In this document: positions 58,721-64,000 of the stretch, piece by piece
Numbering within the stretch: the first letter of the stretch is position 1
Layout: every line of letters starts with the position of its first letter
From: Lepraria neglecta
Lineage: Eukaryota > Ascomycota > Lecanoromycetes > Lecanorales > Stereocaulaceae
NCBI GenBank assembly: GCA_033220425.1
Contig: CM065648.1
Location: 2,480,001-2,544,000 of the forward strand
Direction of reading: 5' to 3'
DNA length: 64,000 nucleotides
Notes under the pieces: model-generated
Told to the model about the DNA's origin: nothing
The model's input: the letters and a program-made list of their open reading frames with translations, nothing else
The model's database searches: none
Translations under genes and position numbers: made by a program

Positions 58721-59725
58721 ATGGCGAAAGAGCAAGCGCCAAGGAAATCAGTCTATCTGCACTGTAGCAGCGTTTTTACCGGAAGGAACGCTCGTGTTCG
58801 GAAGACCAAGAGCGTCCGGAAGCTGCTGGAGAAGAACAAGCATTCGTTTGGGACTCTCACCAATGAGTATGACCTTGGGACAATCTGCAACGTCGTAAAA
58901 GAGCTTCTCGATGCCGGCGTCTTCGAATCAGCGTCGAAAGCCCAGGCGCAATTTCCCGAGCTGTTCCAATCCTCCGATGGTAGCTGGGAAGAGAGCGAGC
59001 CTTCGGATTTTGAAGCGACCAAGTCTGAGGCGGACGCCATGGAAGCAATGATATCTTCAGAAGAAGAGAATATCAAAAAACCGGACGTTCTAGATCCGAA
59101 GATTTCGCAATGCGGTAAGAGCGACCTAAAGACGGCCAATGGTCGTACTGAGCTGAGCCTGAAGTGCCCTACAATAGGTTCCCGCACATTGAACTTGCCT
59201 CCTGCAACGCTTGTGACACCGACCCTTCATCCTCTTTCCTTGCCCTACAAGACACAACATCGTCTTCTCACTATAATTCAAGTCATACTCGAAGAGTGCT
59301 GTTTCGACTTTGGGCGCCTATGGCTGCCAGAAGTCCTCAAGGCGAGGTCATGTGAATGTGTGGAATCCATAGAGCTCACTCGATGGACTAGGATTCTGGT
59401 CAGATATTGCAAAGACCTTCCCTCGTGGGCTACAACAGAGATACCAGGTGTATCTTTTCGGGATGTGCTCTTCAAAACTCACCAGATACGACACACCGCA
59501 GTTCATCGACAACTGGTAAGTGTTTGCAAGGTTGAGAAAATGATTGAAAGTGCAGCATCACTTACGACAGTCCTGAAAGATACTTCGAGAAGTAAGAACA
59601 TTAGACTGATACAAAGGGAAGTGGTAGCCAAAATAAAAGAGCTGAAACGTGTGCAGAATGAGTTGGAAACGAAGATGTCAGAAAAGCTCACAGCGATTGC
59701 TTCAGAGAAGAGCTTTGTTAGATGA
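58721..59725 (+). CDS. Protein of unknown function, 334 residues
   Basis: A single open frame from ATG 58721. The N-terminus is basic (RNARVRKTKSVRKLLEKNK), the middle is acidic and Ser-rich (SEADAMEAMISSEEE), and there is a compact helical region (HRLLTIIQVILEECCFDFGRLWLP..) and a C-terminal coiled coil (about residues 265-325). No family is recognised. Just past the stop, the +1 frame reads ALLDELEKN, a natural-looking continuation of the coiled coil, so the present C-terminus may itself be the result of a small indel. The coiled coil would suit a chromatin or cytoskeletal partner, but that is a guess. Confidence 0.55.
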   Translation: MAKEQAPRKSVYLHCSSVFTGRNARVRKTKSVRKLLEKNKHSFGTLTNEYDLGTICNVVKELLDAGVFESASKAQAQFPELFQSSDGSWEESEPSDFEATKSEADAMEAMISSEEENIKKPDVLDPKISQCGKSDLKTANGRTELSLKCPTIGSRTLNLPPATLVTPTLHPLSLPYKTQHRLLTIIQVILEECCFDFGRLWLPEVLKARSCECVESIELTRWTRILVRYCKDLPSWATTEIPGVSFRDVLFKTHQIRHTAVHRQLVSVCKVEKMIESAASLTTVLKDTSRSKNIRLIQREVVAKIKELKRVQNELETKMSEKLTAIASEKSFVR

Positions 59726-60152
59726 ACTTGAGAAAAATTGATTACGCCTCGGATCAGTACTGGATGAGTTTCTGATACATCGCCAGATATGCACCGAATC
59801 GACCTTGCTTCATCCTGAAGAGACGAGCCGTGCAGAAGAGGACGATGCTACCCTCAAACTAGAAGATCTCGAAGGAAAGCCAGGCTCATCAGCAGCATCA
59901 TTATGGGACAAAAAATTTCATGTTCAACGATCCGTGGATGATCATAGTTGATATTGATTCTTGAGGAATGTCTGGTAGATTTTCCAAGGGTTCCACTACA
60001 GACTTCAAAAGATTAGACGGCAGGGTCGAGGTTAAGAAAACACTAAATAGTTATCTCATCCTAAGATAGACTTCCTCCTGCAAGTAAATGTCCTTATCGA
60101 CCCGTAATGCTCGTTGGCGTAGCATCGTGTAGATAATGGAGCACCACCTCGA
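59726..60152. other. Gene-free spacer
   Basis: About 430 bp between the ORF of unknown function and the alcohol dehydrogenase remnant. Nothing is recognised. Confidence 0.4.
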
Positions 60153-61832
60153 TTAGCGAAAAGGAGACCCAAGCGAATGTCCAGAGGAAGTCACCGAAAT
60201 AGCTTTAAGACCGCCCGGAATCGCATGCTCGTTCTGAAGCTTGTAAGTCTCCGCGAGGTTCTCGAAACAATCTGTTGAGAATTGGTTAGAACAGCAAGCG
60301 CGTCGCAAAGGTCATCTTATGCAAGAAAACGTTGCTTGATAACCTGCCTTTGTGGGTGGAAACGAATGATGGATCGTATTCGCCTTTACCGTGATGTCCA
60401 GGAGGTACGGGTGATACTGTACTGAGTTCGTCACCAGCAGCACAGATGGATCGGATTATCCCACCTTTTGGGCAGACAACTGCCCTCCACGCAAAGTGAT
60501 TGTTTTCTCCATAAGTGCCCCAATCGGGAACTCGTTAGTAGTGAAGAAGAAATGTCCCATCAACGCAATATTGCCCGCCTGCCGAGTCGCCCTGATCACG
60601 TGGGTAATCGTGTCCGACTGACCACCTTCTACACCTGCGCGAACGTTGGAATCCGGTCGCGGTAAGGGGCAGGCACCTTACCTAAGGTTCTCATGGTGGC
60701 ATGCAGCTAGCTTTGCGCGCTTCTGAACCCGTTCGCCTCGATGCCCTTATCCAAGATGTAGTCTGAGACACTTGCATGCGTGCCAAAGTCGACGCCAATG
60801 CATCCAAAGCTCTCGGCAATTTTCAGTCGTCCTGGGTCCGGTTCGACGGCATAGACTTTCTTCGCTCCTCTAAAGAAGCTGAGTTTTACGATACTGAGCC
60901 CTATCGGTTCACATCCCCAGACTCCGACGACATCGCCATTATCGACCTCGGCCAACTCGCAGCCGTCCCATGCGGTTCTCGTTACGTCAGCTAGTGCGAG
61001 TAATTTTTCCGGAGAGACTCCTTCATTCGGTGCCTTCACTAGCACGATGTTGGCGTTAGGCACACGGCAGTATTGAGCTTGGTTCCCCGGATAGCCTCCT
61101 ATAAGATGAGTATAGCCGAAAATCCCCGAGAGGCGGTGACCCCTATGCAAGCAGCTTGTGAGCAAAAACTAATGCTACGGACTATCACATAAAATAATAC
61201 CACATATGATCCATGTCCTTAGTAGGATTGGTCTTATCGCAGAGCGAGTACTCCTGCAAGCACAACCACATCAGTCATCTGAGTTTGGGATACAATGACT
61301 TTTGGCTGTCAACACCGACCTGAGGTTTGCAATAAAAGCATGCCCCGCAAGCAATGACAGGAAGAATTATGACTCTATCCCCCTTCTCTACTGTTTCCAC
61401 TTCCAAGCCAATGTCATCCACGATTCCAATAGCCTCATGACCCATGATATCGCCCTCCTGCATGGCTGAGTCTAACTCGCCTGTTTCTGGTGTCAGATAA
61501 ACCGTCAGAATTCCAACATCACTGTTTGTCGGTAGAGCCTGGAACTCATACATGTGTAGATCGGATCCACATATGGTGCAGTGGGTGATTTTAAAGATGG
61601 CTTCTTTGGGAGCCGTAATCATTGGCTTGGGAACGGAGTTGACTGCCATGATTTTCGCTCCCATATTTTGGCACGCGAGCGTCTTCTCCTTGGGGTCTTC
61701 CTTATACGCTAGTGAATCTTCTGGAGCTAAGAAACACCCTCTACTGACTTGTCTGGCTGAATGACGACTTAATGACGACTTGGTCGGAGCACAGCCCCGC
61801 CGGTCAACGTGCGTCCCTTTCCGGATCTGCAT
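60153..61832 (-). pseudogene. Zinc-dependent alcohol dehydrogenase (formaldehyde-dehydrogenase-like MDR) gene, broken
   Basis: MDR superfamily NAD(P)-dependent oxidoreductase. Exon 1 (to 61320) has CTICGSDLHMY (catalytic Zn Cys), GHEAIGIV (Zn His-Glu), and the start of the structural Zn loop ACGACFYC. Exon 2 (61253-61204) adds EYSLCDKTNPT, and exon 3 (from 61142) adds GHRLSGIFGYTHL, GGYPGNQAQYCRVP and the nucleotide-binding VVGVWGCEPIGLS (GxGPxG with Glu for Gly). Downstream, NEFPIGALMEK, ITLRGGQLSAQK and YDPSFVSTHK belong to the same protein. Breaks: a TAG at about 60707-60709 after GFRSAQS with LHATMRTLG continuing, and a one-base shift near 60390 (DITVK then GEYDPSF). Family-like sequence extends upstream of the internal ATG 61664 (TLACQN), so the true start is unclear; ATG 61832 opens the frame. 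Confidence 0.65.
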
Positions 61833-61982
61833 GGGTTTGAATACCGATTTTCATTTTTGTTATCCGCACAAGGGTATCATTCTGTTCAATCTCTAGGTCA
61901 TCTTTGATCCGGGCTGATTGGATTTCCTGGCACATGTCATACTTTAATATAACGGTATCGAACTCGTAGATTGCATATTCTC

Positions 61983-62001
61983 TTCGGAGCAACGCTCCGA
62001 A
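61983..62001. other. Perfect 8-bp inverted repeat (hairpin)
   Basis: TTCGGAGC-AAC-GCTCCGAA. It lies at the left edge of a short TA-rich patch (about 62000-62205) that resembles the mutated transposon DNA in composition, between the dehydrogenase and the truncated SDR. Confidence 0.5.
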
Positions 62002-62205
62002 TCTATCACTATTGCAAGTTTCATGCGCGATTATCGTATTACCTCCGATTATCTAGCTCGCTCGTTAAAAGCGATAGTCTTAGACGAGTCTCGATTAAAT
62101 TAGAAATAGATTTCTATCTTCTTTACTTATTAAGACTTAGTGTAATAAAATATATATCGAAATTACTTTACCATTAATTATTATAAATTCACAACACATC
62201 GGAGT
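62002..62205. mobile_element. TA-rich patch, probable remnant of a mutated repeat
   Basis: About 200 bp whose TA-rich, TTAGA/CTAG-laden texture matches the decayed nest and not its neighbours. No ends or coding content are recognisable. It separates the dehydrogenase from an SDR that has lost its N-terminal half, so it may mark the insertion or deletion that truncated it. Confidence 0.35.
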
Positions 62206-62222
62206 AATGTCGAGCATTCTCC

Positions 62223-62747
62223 GTGCTGTCCGCTATTATCCGATATCAACCGTCCTTCAATACACGGGCGCTAGTTCCTCGCGGCATCAACAACCGCCTC
62301 AGCACATGTAAACAATCGGACAATTTCACTGGCGCATTCATGACCGCAACAGCCGTAGCGAAAAGAATGATAGAATACAACTGCTCCGGCTCCATCGTCC
62401 TCGTAGCCTCCATGTCCGGCTTCGTGGCTAATAAAGGACTACTCTCTCCTGTGTACAATGCCTCGAAAGCAGCGCTTGTGCAGCTGGGAAGGAATCTGGC
62501 GATGGAGTGGGGGAAGAGAGGGATTAGGGTTAATTCGCTTTGTCCTGGGCATATTGTTACGCCGATGGTGAGGGAGAATTTTGAAGAGGATCCGGGGTTG
62601 AGGGGGAAGTGGGAGGAGGAGAGTATGCTGGGGAGGCTGGCGAGGCCGGAAGAGTTTAAGGGGGTGGGACTGTTCTTGTGTAGTCCGGCGAGTAGCTATA
62701 TGACTGGGTCGGCTATGATTGTTGACGGTGGTCATACTGCTTGGTGA
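62223..62747 (+). pseudogene. 5'-truncated short-chain dehydrogenase/reductase (SDR)
   Basis: From about 62317 the frame encodes the C-terminal two thirds of a classical SDR: GAFMTATAVAKRMIEY, then SIVLVASMSG with the catalytic Ser, PVYNASKAAL with YxxxK, WGKRGIRVNSLCPGHIVTPM, LARPEEFKGVGLFLCSPASSYMTGS and IVDGGHTAW to the TGA. The look is that of fungal arabinitol/sorbitol-type SDRs. The first 100 residues (TGxxxGIG cofactor motif, NNAG) are missing; the upstream codons are unrelated and merge into the TA-rich patch. Without the nucleotide-binding part it cannot be an active enzyme. A distant 5' exon is unlikely because the upstream DNA belongs to the dehydrogenase remnant. Confidence 0.7.
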
Positions 62748-63486
62748 GGGTGTTGGAGGCACATGCCATGACACGAGCTAGGAGAAATGTGAACATGGCA
62801 GGGGTCCGGCGTAGCCAGCGTGACTGGCGAGGAGTTCTGTGGCCCTTGTGTGCACTGATGAGTATTTAGCTGGCCTGGGATATGAATGTATATCTAGTCG
62901 CTTTCCCAGAACCGTTGAAGCATTAAAGAGAACTTCCTCGCGAAAAGGCAGGAGATAGGCAGTAGTCCATAGGAGTTGATACTGAAATCTTGATTCCATT
63001 GAAACTGAACTTTGCTTGAGCATAATGTACACAGGGACTGGCCGTAATCCTATCCTGACCGCCGGGAAAAAAGCCTACATTCGAGAATAAAAACATTCTG
63101 CCCGCCAATGCTCCCACCCTAGGGCCCTTCACAAGCATCTTCCCATCACATAAGAAAATCCACCAGAAGAAAGAAAATGTCCGACCGCTATGGAAACCTG
63201 ACCGCCAAGTAGAATGAAAAGGCTTTCTCCCATCTCAGAGCCCTCCACAAACATGGTTCCATAACAACGATAGCCCGCAAGAATGAGATACATTTAATAT
63301 GGAGCCGCTCGCAGGATTGTCATCATCACAGGAGACGATCACTACAACGACGAAAAGTAGCCAACCCTCTCACGAAAATGTTCTGATCACCAAACGTATC
63401 CCACACAAGAAAAGTAGTACTTCTTCTCCAGTATTTATAGAAATAAAGCCAAGCGAGACGTTGCTGACACGACCTTGGCGAGTTGG
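62748..63486. other. Gene-free spacer
   Basis: About 740 bp with only short frames. Nothing is recognised; it should contain the 3' UTR of the minus-strand gene ending at 63487. Confidence 0.45.
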
Positions 63487-64000
63487 TCACTTGTACGATG
63501 GGCCATAGCGATCCCCACGACGAGGAGCGTTCGGCTGCTTGCGCTTAGTGTACGACTTCTCGATCCTTGGAAAGACGCGACGTACCGATTGACCAATCGT
63601 GGCAGGATAGCGATGGAACGGGGAGACTGAGCGCTTCTGCCTAGCTTGATCGTTGCGGTACTGGCCGGAAGAGGAAACTGGTGGGCCGCGCTGTGCTGAA
63701 GGTCGATAGGTGTCTGACTGACCCACGTTGGTCTCTGTCGCGCGGCCTCGAAGGATAGGGTCGGTGGTGCGTGGGTTGTGAGCATTTGGTTGGGATCCGA
63801 TACCAGTACTCTCTTGTGGGGCATCGAAGCGACGCTTCTTCCCTCCAGAACCTTCCTCAGCAACCGCTCTAGCTTGCTTGAGCGTCTCTTGCAGGTCTTC
63901 TAGCGTCGAGCTCTCAAAGCCATTGGTGGGCTCTTTGCCGCGCGCTGCGAGCTGCTTGGTGGTGATGTACGCGAGCGTATTTTCAATAGTGTCACGTAAG
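63487..64000 (-). CDS. Basic, disordered protein of unknown function, C-terminal part
   Basis: A frame open from the window edge to TGA 63487 (171 codons). It begins LRDTIENTLAYITTKQLAARGKE and continues TLEDLQETLKQARAVAEEG (a likely helix), then KKRRFD (possible nuclear signal), and a long Arg/Ser/Pro/Gln-rich tail ending RRGDRYGPSYK. The composition suits a nucleic-acid-associated protein, but no domain is recognised and the N-terminus lies outside the window. Confidence 0.6.
   Translation of the reverse strand, partial: LRDTIENTLAYITTKQLAARGKEPTNGFESSTLEDLQETLKQARAVAEEGSGGKKRRFDAPQESTGIGSQPNAHNPRTTDPILRGRATETNVGQSDTYRPSAQRGPPVSSSGQYRNDQARQKRSVSPFHRYPATIGQSVRRVFPRIEKSYTKRKQPNAPRRGDRYGPSYK

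Noticed and set aside
60707-62747. Dehydrogenase plus SDR as a sugar-alcohol catabolic cluster controlled by the xlnR gene in the window
   Set aside because: Both genes are broken and lie about 60 kb from xlnR; no evidence of co-regulation.

Overview
The window is nuclear DNA of a filamentous ascomycete (Pezizomycotina). This rests on multi-exon genes with mostly 47-91 nt introns, a XlnR/Xyr1-type regulator, a quelling-type RNA-dependent RNA polymerase, a chromodomain Ty3/Gypsy family, and a repeat block whose C-to-T decay looks like repeat-induced point mutation (RIP). No species can be named from the sequence. No tRNA, rRNA or CRISPR was found.

Layout. 1-17.4 kb is ordinary gene-dense DNA: the 5' half of a xlnR/xyr1 gene (-), a divergent promoter, the sulfite reductase beta subunit (MET5 type, +), a 1409-aa disordered protein with TPR-like stretches (-, four exons inferred), and mitochondrial RNA polymerase (RPO41, +, three exons). 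17.4-26.5 kb is a decayed belt: remnants of a secreted Cys-rich protein, a pRiA4b-ORF3-like protein, a small secreted protein and an HNH-nuclease-like protein, each open apart from a few stops (mostly CAA/CAG to TAA/TAG) or one-base shifts. 26.7-35.7 kb is intact again: gamma-tubulin complex GCP4 (-), a small inverted-repeat element, an RNA-silencing RdRP (+) and an RBR ubiquitin ligase (-).

35.9-56.3 kb is a 20-kb, very TA-rich nest of transposons whose order can be read from target-site duplications (TSDs). A pogo/Fot1-like DNA transposon (terminal inverted repeats near 35908 and 56287) was hit by a minus-strand Ty3/Gypsy chromovirus (38889-55669, TSD TTATA). That element was hit in its reverse transcriptase by a plus-strand relative (42143-48685, TSD GTTGG), and in its 5' LTR by a third, short LTR element (51770-55462, TSD AAATA). 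A solo LTR of the third family (55772-55967, TSD CTAAC) lies in the right arm of the DNA transposon.

56.3-64 kb, beyond the nest, is partly decayed: a MATE-like membrane protein gene with a shift, an intact ORF of unknown function, a broken zinc alcohol dehydrogenase, a 5'-truncated SDR, and the 3' end of an unrecognised basic protein.

How it fits together: sulfur assimilation, mitochondrial transcription, microtubule nucleation, protein turnover and RNA silencing are unlinked housekeeping functions. The theme of the window is genome defence: an RdRP gene lies about 6 kb from a heavily mutated nest that includes two large inverted copies of one retroelement, and nearby single-copy genes carry the same kind of C-to-T stops.
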